Origin: Closterium sp. Naga37s-1
Taxonomy: Eukaryota > Streptophyta > Zygnematophyceae > Desmidiales > Closteriaceae
Direction of reading: 5' to 3'
NCBI GenBank assembly: GCA_947471745.1
Contig: CANJKZ010000137.1
Location: forward strand, 3,984,001-4,048,000
DNA length: 64,000 nucleotides
Shown: positions 1 through 10,486 of the stretch, piece by piece
Position numbering within the stretch: the first letter of the stretch is position 1
How the letters are laid out: each line of letters opens with the position of its first letter
Program-made: the position numbers and the translations under genes
Notes under the pieces: model-generated
What the model saw: only the letters and a program-made list of their open reading frames with translations
Database searches by the model: none
What the model was told of the DNA's origin: nothing

Positions 1-1071
1 GTCAAATGACTCCTGGAGAATCCGCTCAAGGCTCTGCAGGGACGCCGCCAGCGACCATAGGCGGGCCAGGGTCGCCGTGGGAACTTCCTTCATCAACGGA
101 AGTAACGCAGACGCGCGGGCACGGTGAGACGACACGGCGAGATCACGCGGAGCAGGAAGAGGACGCGGCGGAGCAAACTGAGCCCACGGCGGCCCGCCAC
201 CAGCACCTACGAAGCCCATCCCCGCAGGTAGCGGCCGCTCTGAACGCGCCGGGGATCCAAAGGGATTGTGGGGCAGGAGCGCGGAGAGAGGGACGACGGG
301 AGCAGCGCGAGGAGCTGATGGTGACGCCGACCCCGCACGCGAGCGACGAAGCTTCTTCTCCACGTCATCAAGCCTATCCAGAAGACGGCGCTCCATTGCG
401 GACGGCGCTGGACGCGCTTCTCCGCCGCGACTGTCACCCCCCCGTTGCCCACGACGTGCACGCCCACTTGCGCTCGAGCGCACAGGCGACTGCGGGCGAG
501 ATGGGCCCTGCTGACGCTGGCGGCCAGGAAAACGGTCCCCGCGACGAGGGGAGTAGAGCCGTTGGCGTTTTGCAGGAGGGGGCGAACGCAGAGCTGGGGG
601 CCGACGCCCAGACGTCTGGCGGGCAGGCGACCGCTGGCGAGATGAACGGTGAGGGGGCGAACGATGACGATGCGAACGGCGGTCACGGGATCGGCTTCGC
701 GACGCCACGCGACGAGGCGAACGAGGCGACAGCGGCGAACGGGCCGCACCGTGACGATCATCGCAGCGGCTCTCCCGCTTATCGTCGCGAGCTGCCGATG
801 AGCGACGGCGAGGCGAACGCTCCTGGTGCGCCACAGCCTCTGCGCCGGAGCGCAAGATGGACCCCGCGCGCGGGGGCTCCCGCGGTGACAAGGACCTGCC
901 CGCGCGCGGAGCCAACTCGCGCCGCTGGTCCTCGAAGCGGCGGCGGATCTGATCAGCGGACGTCGGCGGAGCAACAGGCACGCTCGCGGCAGGGCGTGCA
1001 GGAGGAAGCGGACGGGGAGCAGGATCGCTCTCCGCGGTGCAGTCGCGGCCAAGAGCGCCAAGGAAATCCAT
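1..1071 (-). CDS. Antisense RS/RGG-rich ORF of copy 1, C-terminus outside window
   Basis: Reading the minus strand from an ATG at 1071 there is no stop codon down to position 1, at least 357 codons. The product begins MDFLGALGRDCTAES, then is Pro/Ser/Arg-rich with SPRR and RSRDR stretches, then an RGG box (GGDSRGGEARP), then a charged helical segment MERRLLDRLDDVEKKL, then a more globular hydrophobic part. The same order is seen in copy 4, and in outline in copies 2, 3 and 7. The sense strand is also open here, so one strand may be a shadow of the other. Amino-acid composition favours the antisense reading, but comparison with copy 4 does not show a clear excess of silent changes. Function unknown; RGG and RS tracts would suit an RNA-binding, Gag/ORF1-like role (inference). 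Confidence 0.5.
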   Translation of the reverse strand, partial: MDFLGALGRDCTAESDPAPRPLPPARPAASVPVAPPTSADQIRRRFEDQRRELAPRAGRSLSPREPPRAGSILRSGAEAVAHQERSPRRRSSAARDDKRESRCDDRHGAARSPLSPRSPRRVASRSRSRDRRSHRHRSPPHRSSRQRSPARQTSGRRPPALRSPPPAKRQRLYSPRRGDRFPGRQRQQGPSRPQSPVRSSASGRARRGQRGGDSRGGEARPAPSAMERRLLDRLDDVEKKLRRSRAGSASPSAPRAAPVVPLSALLPHNPFGSPARSERPLPAGMGFVGAGGGPPWAQFAPPRPLPAPRDLAVSSHRARASALLPLMKEVPTATLARLWSLAASLQSLERILQESFD

Positions 1072-2299
1072 TGGCCAACGCTCAAGACACTCCACTGGCA
1101 CACGAGGAGCCGACAACGCCGATCTCCCAGGCGCAACAGGCGGAACCTGTGGCAGCTACCCCGCGGAGCGGACGGGGAAGCACGCGGGGGAGAGGCGGGC
1201 GACGAGGAGCGCGCGGAGGGCAGAGGAGCGCAGGCCAAGCGGGAAGGGGACCGCCCTGCCAGTTGCCGAGCCCAATCTGGTTGGGGGAGCCGGCGGAACG
1301 AGTCACGCGCCAGTCATTCGCCAGGCGGGGGGCGAGGGGAGGAACACCAGCGCAAGCGGGGAGAAACAGGGATATCAACACAGAGGGGAGTGGAGACGAT
1401 TATATACCGTCAGATCTGAGGCAACCAGACGATCCCGCCTCACCTCACGCGGAACAAGGAGAGGGGCAAGCGCAGCAACAGGAGAGAGGAACCGGCCACA
1501 GACAGCATCGCAGGGCTCAGCTTCCCCCGGACCAGGCACTATCGGCATCCCAGCTGGCCTCGCGGGAGGATCTTTTCCAGATCGCGATGACTTGGGACCT
1601 TACACTCCTAACCTCCACCACCCACCTACCAATCGTCCGCCGACTGCCGCCGCAGATCCTCAGCGACTACTCCACCTGTATGCTGGCTGCCCTACTTCGG
1701 ATCTCCAAGCTGCCTAACTGCGCGGGAGCATGGCGGGTCCTCATGTTCCTGCCACGTCTCACGCTAAGACTTAGCCGGAGATCCAGCTCTAGATGGAAAC
1801 TGCTGCGGGAACAGATGCATCTATTCCGATGTGGCCACTGGACCCAGCTGTACACTGACTACTTGGGGTCAATGCACCTGGCCGAACCACCTCAGCACCA
1901 ACGTGACCCACTGGGAATCTGCTCACGTGCGGAGGGGTTGGTGAAACGGGGTAACCTGCGAAAGGCGTTAGCAGCCCTACAACCCTCGCCTTCAGCACCT
2001 GCGACAATTGCGACACTACAGCAGCTGGAATCGAAACACCCCCAACCCCAAAATGACCTGCCCGAGGGGGTGCATTCCTACACCACACCCACGCAATTCT
2101 CAACCACTCTGGAACGCTTTTCCGACGTCCTTGGAGAATGCCCCAGGGGAATTGGGGCTGGCCCATCGGGGTCAACTTTCGAACACTACCGCGATCCAGC
2201 GCTAAGTAACATCGAGGTACTAGGGCACCTCCACTCCGCCGTTACGCATCTTCTCTCGACAAATCTTTCCACTGAAGTCGCAGCACTACTTGCCCCGTC

Positions 2300-2434
2300 T
2301 GAGAAAGTTTGAACAAGAATGAATGAACTATGAATGAAGTGAGTACATATAGGAAACCATAATTGGGTTGTACCCCCTATGGGATACCCCACTATAGCCT
2401 ACACAACTGCATAAGCTATATATATGTTCTGACA
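2300..2434 (-). repeat. 3' LTR of copia-1
   Basis: This 135-bp LTR is identical to the one at 9556-9690. In element orientation it begins TGTCAGAAC and ends TTTCTCA. It is unusually short for a copia LTR, which commonly run to several hundred bases. Confidence 0.93.
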
Positions 2435-2441
2435 CACCCCC
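2435..2441 (-). other. Polypurine tract of copia-1
   Basis: On the minus strand GGGGGTG directly precedes the 3' LTR. This is the expected plus-strand primer. The second copia element has the same GGGGGTG in the same place. Confidence 0.75.
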
Positions 2442-2639
2442 ATAGGCAAAGTGGGGGAGAACAAGGGGTCACAAGACCAGTCACGCAAAGCACAGCAAGC
2501 TCAGGGTGGATCACAAAGTCACCACACAGTCCGAGCACAACGACAAGGCCACAAGGCCAGTTCACATGCAGGAGTGCACATATATATATAGAGCTAGACA
2601 AGCAAGAGCAGGTATATATATGTGACAGTACAAGCAAGG

Positions 2640-5600
2640 TCAAGAGGAGAGCAAGTGAGGCAAGACAGGTACAAGACCCAGCTGAGTGCAGAAGCGCTGA
2701 TGGTCACAAGGCGCAAGTGCCTTGGTGAACACATCAGCAGTGTTGGCCTCAGAGGCCACGTACGCAAGTCGCAACTGACCATGCTGCTGCAGCTCACGAG
2801 CAAGAAAGTAACGAAGAGCAATGTGCTTCGTTCTGTGCTCCAAGCGCTGCTCTCGACACAAGGCCAGCATGGCCTTGTTATCTACGTACAGCACTGGAGG
2901 AGAACGAGGCGGCTCTCCAAGGTCAGTCAGCAGGTAGGTGAGCCAGCGAAGCTCCTGTGCAGCCATGGCCCCGGCGTAGATCTCAGCCTCACAACTGGAG
3001 CCGAGCACAGAGGACGAGCGAGTAGCCCGCCACGAGACAGAGCCGGAACCAAGACTGAAGGTGTAACCCTGCGACGACCGCTGCGTAGCCTGGTCGTCAG
3101 CCCAAGAAGCGTCCGCGTGCCCAGTGAGGACCACTGGACTCCGCCCTCCAAGCACTAGCCCCATGCCCGACGTACTGCACAAGTAGCGCAACACCCTCTT
3201 CGCTGCAGCCATGTGCTCTGGTCGGTGTCTCCCAGGAGCAACATAGCGTGCAAGAATGCTAAGAGGGTATGCAAGGTCAGGTCGTGTGCAGGTCATCAGG
3301 TACATGAGGCAGCCAACAAGCTCTGGGTACGGGCCACTCGACTCTACGGACTCATCCGAAGGCAGAGCTGAGAGCGAGTGGCGAGTAGACAGAGGAGTGG
3401 CCTGAGGCGAGGAGTACGTGAAGCCGAAGCGCTGAAGGACCTGCTGCACCATGTGTGACTGAGTCAAGGTAATGGTGCGGCGTGCTCTGTCCCGAGTGAT
3501 CTGCAAGCCAAGGTAGCTGCGCAGTTCACCCAGGTCTGTGCACGTGTGTCTCTTCTGTAGCTCGGACTTCACGTAGGCTAGTCCAGCAGTGTCAGCTGTG
3601 GCAAAGACCAAGTCGTCGACGTACACGAGGATGTAGAACGGCGGCAAAGAAGTGTCGGTGCGCAGAAACAACGACGGGTCAGCCGTAGAGGGAGCAAACC
3701 CAAGAGCCGCAAGCGTAGTCCTCAGTGTGTCGTGCCACTCACGCGGTGCCTGGCGGAGACCGTAGACTGGCCGTCGGAGGCTCCACTGGGTGCCAGTAGG
3801 GAAAGTCCCAGTGAAGCCAGGTGGACGGCGCAGCCAGATCTCCTCGTGCAGGCTACCCTGCAAGAAAGCAGTGCTGAAGTCAAGAGAGTGGAGCTCGTAG
3901 TCGCGCTGAGCGGCTATGTGCAGCAGCACCCGAAGAGTTGTCATCTTCGGGGTGGGAGAGAAAGTCTGAAAGTAGTCAACTCCCTGCCGCTGACTGAAGC
4001 CACGAGCGACGTACCGCGCCTTGAAGACAGGTGGAGAGCCCGGCGGCCGCTTCACCCTGAAGATCCACATGCCACTGACGATGTTCGCCCCAGGAGGGGG
4101 AACCGCGTCAACGTAGGTGCCTGTGGACTTCCAGGACGCCATCTCTGCATCCATAGCTGCCTGCCACTGAGAGGAGTAGGGACCCTCTACGGCCTCCGCG
4201 TAAGAGCGCGGAGTCGGGATGTCTAGTGCATCCGGGTCTCCCTCAGGGGCAAGTAGTACGGACGCGAGATGAGGTGAAGCAGCAGCCAGACACTGGAACT
4301 CCTCCTGCCTGTCCTCAAGGACGTCCGTGCCAAGAGCACACTCACCCCCGACGGACGGAGGACAGACAGACGCAGACTCAGCAACAAGACCGGCAGCGTA
4401 GTCTAGACGACAGCTAGCAGCAAAGTCGACGAGCTCAGCAACAAGAGCAGACGCAGCAGTGGACTCAAAAGAGGGGTCAGTGACGACAGTAGCAAGGAGA
4501 CGTGTGACAGTAGGACTAGCAGCACGAAGAGAGTCGGACTCTGGGTCGGAAAGTGCAGGAAGGGAGGACTCAGGAGGAGAAGGCAAAGGGGCACGCAGAG
4601 GAGCAGTGGACGGACGCAAAGACATCCGGTGCGTGCCAGGGACAGGAGGAGGACGCTGACGCGAACCGCGACCACTAGCGCGAGCAGCACGAACAGGCGA
4701 CGCAGGACGAGACGCAGGCTCACGACGCTCAGCAAGACCTCCAGTGGGACCAGTGTAAGGAGAGGGAGCAGGAAGTGGGGAGGCGGGCTCTAACTGGGAC
4801 TGTGACTGAACAGGCTGTGGACACGCTGCAGGAGGAGAAAGACCAAGAACCTGCTGTAGGAGTGGAACGAAGTACGGCCGAGGCCGCGCGGCGACTCCAG
4901 ACACAGCAGGGACAGCACCCTCAGCAGCAGCACCAGCGCCAACAGCACCTCCAGCTCCAGTACCTCCAGCAGCACCAGCAGCACCCGCAGCAGGACCACC
5001 GCCAGGAAGGACAGGAGCAGTCTCAGCACCAACACCCGCGGCAGATCCAGCTCCAGGCGGACCCGAGGGCCCAGCAGCTCCGGGACCAGCGGCACAAGTA
5101 CCCTCAGCTGCCGAAGGAGCTCCAGCTCCAGCAGTACGTCTCCAGCGGCGAGCAAACCACTCGCGCAGCTCCTGTGGAGAGAGGGGCTCCCGCCGAGGCG
5201 AAGCACCCGGAGAACCGCCAGGTCCCGCACCGCCAGACGCCACAAGGGGAGGTCCAGTGGCCGCAGGCTCCGTAGCTCCAGGCTCAGTAGCTCCAGACGC
5301 AGCACCCCCTGGCTCAGCACCCCCAGTCACAGCACCCCCAGGCTCAGCACCCCAAGACTCCGCACCCCCAGGCTCAGCACCCCCAGTCGCAGTACCCCCA
5401 GGCTCAGCACCCCCAGACTCAGCACCCCCAGGCTCAGCACCCACGCGCGTAGCACCCCCAGAGTCAGCACCCCCAGGCTCAGCACCCGCAGCAGGACCAG
5501 AGTCACCAGCAACCTCGACCGGCTCGACTGCGTCTACCTGGGACACACCTGAAGGGGCAGGACCCTGAGGGGGAAGGGGGTCTACCGGGGGGGGACCTGG

Positions 5601-8546
5601 CACAAGGAAGTGCGGTGGCGGGGGGAGGGAAGGAGTGCGGTAGGGGAAGAGGCGGTAGAAGGGGACTGACTCGTCGAACGTGACGTCCTGGGAGGACAGA
5701 ACACGACGAGAGGAGGGGTGGTAGAACTGCCACCCTGGGGCGTCAGGGGGGAAGCCGAGGAAGACACAGGGAGCAGCACGAGGGGACAGCTTGTCCGCAG
5801 ACAAGTCGCGGACAAACGCCCGAGATCCCCAGACACGGAACGCAGACGCATCGCCGACCTTCCCCGTCCACAGCAGAGCTGGGGAGGTCTCCGGCCGGGA
5901 GACCCTGGGGTGAAGGTTGATCTGATGCGCCGCGTACCGAACCGCAAACGGCCACAGAAAATGGGGGGCAGCCGCATGCATCATGGACGTACGAGCGACG
6001 TCCATGACCATGCCAATGCGGCGCTCAGCAATCCCATTTTGCTGTGGAGAGTCCGGAAGCGTAAAGGTCTGGCGGATGCCTCGTGCACGACAGTAGGCTC
6101 GCAGAAGGCCAGAGGAGAACTCTCCACCTCGGTCAGAGTGCAGACGCAGAACAGGAAAGTCCGAGCCGAAGCTCCTCCTGAGCTGGAGACGAGCTGCGCG
6201 GATCCAGTCGATCAACACCTCAGTGACATCACCCTTGCTGCGCAAGGGGAAGACTGTGGTGTAACGCGAGTAGTCGTCAACCACCAGCAGGAAGTAGCGC
6301 TCGTGACCCTGCCCACGGACGCGGGCCGGGCCCCACACGTCCATGTGAAGCGTCTGCAGAGGAGCCTCTGTCGGGGGAAACTGGGAGGAGTGAGGGGCAG
6401 CCCGGAGCCGCCCCTCGACACAGGGGACACAGGAAGGTCCGGGTCCCGAAGGAAGGGGAGGGAGAGACCGGGGAAGACCAGAGACAAGGACACGGGAAGC
6501 CATGCCCCGAAGACGAGGCAAGGAGGGGTGGCCAAGACGGTGGTGCCACAGGAGAGTCTCATGAGACAGGCGGCGACACGAGCAGGGGGCAGACTCAGGA
6601 CCAGACCTGGACGCTGCAGCAAACACCTGACCCGACGCAGCTACCTGGCCAGACGCAGGGACAGGAGGAGACTCAGTGGTCAGGGTGTAGAGACTCGACC
6701 CCGGCCGACGCGAAAACGTGGCCAGGTGTCGGCCTGTGCGGGCGTCCGAGCAGTGGGTCACCCGCTGACTCGCAGGAGTAAACTGGTGAACCCCCGCATC
6801 CTGCAGGTCAGCACCACTCACCAAGTTCGTCGAGAACGAGGGGAGGTACAGACCAGACAGGGTGCCCGAGGGGGCAGCCGGACACGGGAGGACAGTGGAG
6901 AAGTGAGAGAGGACAGGACCCCCAGAGGGGTCAGCCAGGGAGACTGCAACCGGCCGGCCAAGCGGCGTGAGAGTGGTGCGGTCTCGAAAGAAGGAGCGAG
7001 AAGCTCCTGAGTCAAGCGTGAAGGTGAGGGAGGCCGAAGCCGACGCAGTACCTGAGAGCGCAGCCTCACCAGTACCTGAGAGTGCAGACGCACTGGCACC
7101 TAGAGCAGCAGCCGCAGAAGTACCTGGCGCAGCAGTACCAATGCCCGGGTCGGGCGGGAAACACCGGTAACAGTCACCCTCCTCACTAATAGTCACAGCA
7201 TACATGGCAGCAAGGATAGCATCAAAGTCAAGATCAAAGATAGCTACGCCAGCCCTAGACAGCTCTCCCCAACGGGGAATCTCACTAGCCTCGGGGAACT
7301 GCTGACGCCAAGCGTCCGTCAGGCGGCCAAAGCAGCGCTGGGTGGGGTGGGCACCCCCACACTGCTCACCCGCGCGGTCGCCGGAACGAAGGACGTAGGT
7401 GCACGGACCAAAACCCCCACCCCGCTGACGCTGCGTGTACCACTCACGGAGCTGCTGGGGCGGGGGGATGTCCCGCGAACGCTGCTGCTGCTGCTGCTGC
7501 TGCTGCTGACGCTGGCCACCACCAGAGCCGCTACGCTGCGGGGCACCACCCCGACCAGCGCCACCCCCTCCGCCACCGCCGCCTCCACCTCCACCACCAC
7601 CGCTGCCTCCGCTCCCACCGCTGCCGCCACCACCGCCTCCTCCTCCGCTGCTGCCACCGCCACCACCGCCCCCGCCACCACCCCCACCGCCACCCCCACT
7701 CCCTCCGCCGCCTCCACCGCCACCTCCACCGCCCCCGCCAGTTCCACCCGCGCCCTTGCCCCCCTTGCCCCTGCCAGGGCGGCGTCTCCCGCTAGGGGCA
7801 GACGCCGCGCAGACCGACTCAAGACCAAGCAGGTCGGCAGCAGCAGCAGAGGCAACAGAGGGCAGCAGGGGGGAAGGAGAACACCCCTCAAAGATGGGGG
7901 TGCGAGGGTCACCACGAGAGGCTCCTACAGCGACGATGCTCTTCTCCGCCGCCAGGAGGGACTTCTCGAGGAGGTCGACAGTGAGAGTGGTGGGACAGAC
8001 TGAGAGGAAGTGGTCCCTGACTACGCGAAGGGAGTCAGGGAGGCGTGTGACTATGTAATAGAGAGTGATGTACATGGGGGGGGGGTTCTTGGCGCAGAAC
8101 TCAGCAGGAAGGGCGGCGCGGTAGCGAGTGTCACTAGTGCGGAGGTGCGTAACGAGGTCAGCGACAGTGGGAAAGGCAGCAAGGTCAGGAAAGAGGTACG
8201 GTAGCATGAGGCGGCTCAGGGCAGCAGTGGCAGGGGAAGAGTAGCGCGCAACTACAGCGTCGTACAAGGTCTGAGCACTCTTGTACTGACTAAAGTGCGC
8301 GCGCTCAGTGGTAGGCAGGTGACGACGCACAGCAAGACGAGCAGCAGCATCGCGGGTGGCCCACTGAGAGCGAACAGTGGGGTCAGCATCAGCAGCAGGG
8401 GCAGGAGAGGCGCCAGAGGTGAGGTCAAAGAGGGAAAGACCGTCCGTCCTATCGCACTGTAAGAACAGCTGCAGGTCGTCGACCCAGACCTCAAAGTCAA
8501 TGGCTCGACCCTCAGCGTCAAAAGCGAAAACACTAGGGGTAGCCAT
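2640..8546 (-). CDS. Copia Gag-Pol polyprotein, intact
   Basis: A single 1,968-aa frame. The start at 8546 (MATPSVFAFD) is chosen because it aligns with the start of the second copia element; the frame is open 14 codons further upstream. In order: a copia Gag domain; a glycine tract of roughly 80 residues; a Cys/His motif (C-x13-C-x3-H-x4-C) in place of a standard zinc knuckle; the protease motif LDSGASRSFF; a pre-integrase HH region (WHHRLGHPS); the integrase core with HMDVWGP, LHSDRGGEF and NGIAERR (Asp, Asp, Glu); an Ala/Glu/Gly/Pro repeat linker; RT with YVDD near residues 1642-1645; and RNase H with GHADASWADD, SSCEAE and YVDNKAML. All catalytic residues are present, so it should be able to transpose autonomously. 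Confidence 0.95.
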   Translation of the reverse strand: MATPSVFAFDAEGRAIDFEVWVDDLQLFLQCDRTDGLSLFDLTSGASPAPAADADPTVRSQWATRDAAARLAVRRHLPTTERAHFSQYKSAQTLYDAVVARYSSPATAALSRLMLPYLFPDLAAFPTVADLVTHLRTSDTRYRAALPAEFCAKNPPPMYITLYYIVTRLPDSLRVVRDHFLSVCPTTLTVDLLEKSLLAAEKSIVAVGASRGDPRTPIFEGCSPSPLLPSVASAAAADLLGLESVCAASAPSGRRRPGRGKGGKGAGGTGGGGGGGGGGGGGSGGGGGGGGGGGGGGGSSGGGGGGGGSGGSGGSGGGGGGGGGGGGGGAGRGGAPQRSGSGGGQRQQQQQQQQQRSRDIPPPQQLREWYTQRQRGGGFGPCTYVLRSGDRAGEQCGGAHPTQRCFGRLTDAWRQQFPEASEIPRWGELSRAGVAIFDLDFDAILAAMYAVTISEEGDCYRCFPPDPGIGTAAPGTSAAAALGASASALSGTGEAALSGTASASASLTFTLDSGASRSFFRDRTTLTPLGRPVAVSLADPSGGPVLSHFSTVLPCPAAPSGTLSGLYLPSFSTNLVSGADLQDAGVHQFTPASQRVTHCSDARTGRHLATFSRRPGSSLYTLTTESPPVPASGQVAASGQVFAAASRSGPESAPCSCRRLSHETLLWHHRLGHPSLPRLRGMASRVLVSGLPRSLPPLPSGPGPSCVPCVEGRLRAAPHSSQFPPTEAPLQTLHMDVWGPARVRGQGHERYFLLVVDDYSRYTTVFPLRSKGDVTEVLIDWIRAARLQLRRSFGSDFPVLRLHSDRGGEFSSGLLRAYCRARGIRQTFTLPDSPQQNGIAERRIGMVMDVARTSMMHAAAPHFLWPFAVRYAAHQINLHPRVSRPETSPALLWTGKVGDASAFRVWGSRAFVRDLSADKLSPRAAPCVFLGFPPDAPGWQFYHPSSRRVLSSQDVTFDESVPFYRLFPYRTPSLPPPPHFLVPGPPPVDPLPPQGPAPSGVSQVDAVEPVEVAGDSGPAAGAEPGGADSGGATRVGAEPGGAESGGAEPGGTATGGAEPGGAESWGAEPGGAVTGGAEPGGAASGATEPGATEPAATGPPLVASGGAGPGGSPGASPRREPLSPQELREWFARRWRRTAGAGAPSAAEGTCAAGPGAAGPSGPPGAGSAAGVGAETAPVLPGGGPAAGAAGAAGGTGAGGAVGAGAAAEGAVPAVSGVAARPRPYFVPLLQQVLGLSPPAACPQPVQSQSQLEPASPLPAPSPYTGPTGGLAERREPASRPASPVRAARASGRGSRQRPPPVPGTHRMSLRPSTAPLRAPLPSPPESSLPALSDPESDSLRAASPTVTRLLATVVTDPSFESTAASALVAELVDFAASCRLDYAAGLVAESASVCPPSVGGECALGTDVLEDRQEEFQCLAAASPHLASVLLAPEGDPDALDIPTPRSYAEAVEGPYSSQWQAAMDAEMASWKSTGTYVDAVPPPGANIVSGMWIFRVKRPPGSPPVFKARYVARGFSQRQGVDYFQTFSPTPKMTTLRVLLHIAAQRDYELHSLDFSTAFLQGSLHEEIWLRRPPGFTGTFPTGTQWSLRRPVYGLRQAPREWHDTLRTTLAALGFAPSTADPSLFLRTDTSLPPFYILVYVDDLVFATADTAGLAYVKSELQKRHTCTDLGELRSYLGLQITRDRARRTITLTQSHMVQQVLQRFGFTYSSPQATPLSTRHSLSALPSDESVESSGPYPELVGCLMYLMTCTRPDLAYPLSILARYVAPGRHRPEHMAAAKRVLRYLCSTSGMGLVLGGRSPVVLTGHADASWADDQATQRSSQGYTFSLGSGSVSWRATRSSSVLGSSCEAEIYAGAMAAQELRWLTYLLTDLGEPPRSPPVLYVDNKAMLALCREQRLEHRTKHIALRYFLARELQQHGQLRLAYVASEANTADVFTKALAPCDHQRFCTQLGLVPVLPHLLSS

Positions 8547-8605
8547 GACGACGACAGTGTAGTAGTGCAAGCAGTAGGGGAAGGGCACGCAGTAACAGTG
8601 GTGCT

Positions 8606-9430
8606 GTGCTCACCAGGCAGGGCAGGTCGGGCGGCTCGGTAGTAGGGCGGCCCGGCAGCTGGGCGGCTCGGCGGCTCGGCTGCTGGGCGGCTCGGCTCCC
8701 GGGCGGCTCGGCGGCAGGGCGGCTCGGCGGCAGGGCGGCTCGGCGGCTCGGCTCCCGGGCAGCTCGGCGGCAGGGCGGCTCGGCGGCAGGGCGGCTCGGC
8801 TCCCGGGCGGCTCGGCTGCAGGGCGGCTCGACGGCTGGGCGGCTCGGCGGCTGGGCGGTCGGCTGCACGGCGGCTCGGCTGGTGGGCGGCCGGGCGGCTC
8901 GGCTGCAGCTGCTGGGCGGCTCGGCTGCGCTGCTGCTGGGCGGCTTGGCCGCTGTAGAGGAGCGGCGGGGCCGCTGCAGAAGGGCGGCGGGGCCGCTGGG
9001 TAGGGCGGCAGGGCCGCGAGATAGGGCAGCGGGGCCGCGTGGTAGAGTGGCGGGGGCCGCGCGATGGGGCGGCGGGGCCGCGAGGAAGGGCGGCGGGGCC
9101 GCGCGATGGGGCGGCGGGGCCGAGAGGAAGGGCGGCGGGGCCGCTAGGTAGGGCGGCGGGGCCGCGCGATGGGGCGGCGGGGCCGCGAGGAAGGGCGGCG
9201 GGGCCGCTCGGTAGGGCGGCGGGGCCTCACGATGGGGCGGCGAGGCCGCGAGGTAGGGCGGCGGGGCCGCGCAATGGGGCGGCGAGGCCGCGAGTAAGGG
9301 CGGCGGGGCCGCTAGGTAGGGCGGCGGGGCCGCGCAATAGGGCGGCGAGGCCGCGAGGTAGGGCGGCGGGGCCGCTAGGTAGGGCGGCGGGGCCGCTAGG
9401 AGAGAGGCGGCGGGGCCGCGATGAAGGGCC
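8606..9430 (-). repeat. Tandem-repeat leader of copia-1
   Basis: Between the primer binding site and gag lies about 0.8 kb of short GC-rich degenerate repeats. One block is based on GGCTCGGCGGCAGGGCG-like units (about 8620-8950), the other on GGGCGGCGGGGCCGCG-like units (about 8980-9420). Both strands are open across much of it because the repeats lack stop codons. On the transcribed strand an open frame from the LTR (9648) runs through the repeats and ends at 8533, just inside gag in another frame. I do not treat that frame as a gene. Confidence 0.8.
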
Positions 9431-9540
9431 GCTAGGGCGGCTCGACGAAGTGAGGGCCCGGAGCGCGACTCGGGCTGAGCGCGCTTCGGGCAGGAAAAAA
9501 AAACGATGTGGTGGGCCCTAAGCACAGTTCCCAAGGGGGA

Positions 9541-9555
9541 ACCTGCTCGATACCA
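9541..9555 (-). other. Primer binding site of copia-1 (tRNA-iMet type)
   Basis: Directly after the 5' LTR the element strand reads TGGTATCGAGCAGGT. TGGTATC at the LTR edge is the usual copia complement to the initiator tRNA-Met 3' end or its half-molecule. Confidence 0.8.
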
Positions 9556-9690
9556 TGAGAAAGTTTGAACAAGAATGAATGAACTATGAATGAAGTGAGT
9601 ACATATAGGAAACCATAATTGGGTTGTACCCCCTATGGGATACCCCACTATAGCCTACACAACTGCATAAGCTATATATATGTTCTGACA
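9556..9690 (-). repeat. 5' LTR of copia-1
   Basis: 135 bp, identical to the LTR at 2300-2434. It contains a TATATATA stretch close to its start in element orientation, possibly a TATA element. It is followed on the right by the second copy of the CCGTC duplication and the resumed RT frame of copy 1. Confidence 0.93.
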
Positions 9691-10486
9691 CCGTCCCGCC
9701 TTATAGCCTTCGCCAAACCAGGGGGGGGGGTACGTCCCATTGCGATTGGAGAGTCATTGCTTAGGCTGGCGGCGAAGGTGGCGCTCTCAGATATGCAAGG
9801 AGAAACGCGAAATTTTTTCCTACCTCAGCAATTTGGCGTGACAGTCCCTGGAGGTGCAGAATTTGTCATCCATGCTGTCCGAGACCTCACCACGGTGCAG
9901 CCCTCCAGCCTAGTACTCCAGCTCGACATTGAGAACGCGTTCAACTCAGTAGAGAGGAGCACGTTCTTCAACGCACTCATCGGCTCCCCACTAGCTCCCC
10001 TAATCCCCTTCACACGCTCTTTCTACGCAGCATCTTCACCACTGCTGCTGGACCCATGCTTCAATTCCACGGCACTCACCAGCGGAAGGGGAGCCAGACA
10101 GGGGGATCCCCTCGGACCTCTGTTATTCGCAGCGTCTATCCAGCAGCACCTCAGGCACGTAGCAACGGAGCACCCCGAAGTCACGGTCCTCGCTTACGCG
10201 GACGACATAACCATGATTGGACCCGCGGCGGCGACGCTGGAAGCGCTCAGGGAGCTCACGCCGCTGCTGGCACGGGACGGTCTCACCTGCAACTTTAGGA
10301 AGTCGTCGGCGTGGTCCACCGTGCCGCTAGGAGGGGACGTACTCCCCGAGGGCCTTCCCTTCACCCGCGAGGGGGTGCGGGTGTTGGGAAGTCCAGTGGG
10401 GTCGCAGAGCTTCTGCTCTGATTTTGTCCGCAGCACCCTGACAGACGCGGCAGCCCCCTTGGGCTCTCTGGCGTCCATCCACCCAC

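Larger units (their letters stand above)
2300..9690 (-). mobile_element. Ty1/copia LTR retrotransposon (copia-1), apparently intact
   Basis: The element is bounded by TG...CA LTRs of 135 bp with a 5-bp target duplication CCGTC (2295-2299 and 9691-9695). It sits inside the RT frame of retrotransposon copy 1 and is transcribed leftward. It has a tRNA-iMet-type primer binding site, a long repeat-rich leader, one gag-pol frame without stops and a G-rich polypurine tract. The two LTRs are identical by eye, so the insertion is young. Order protease, integrase, RT, RNase H identifies copia rather than gypsy. Confidence 0.95.

Noticed and set aside
7347..8003. Plus-strand 218-aa Thr/Ala-rich frame opposite copia Gag.
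   Set aside because: It is the complement of the glycine-codon tract; the minus strand has the conserved Gag-Pol.
8606..9521. Long plus-strand Arg/Gly/Ala frames in the copia-1 leader.
   Set aside because: They are by-products of stop-free GC-rich repeats, on the non-transcribed strand of the element.
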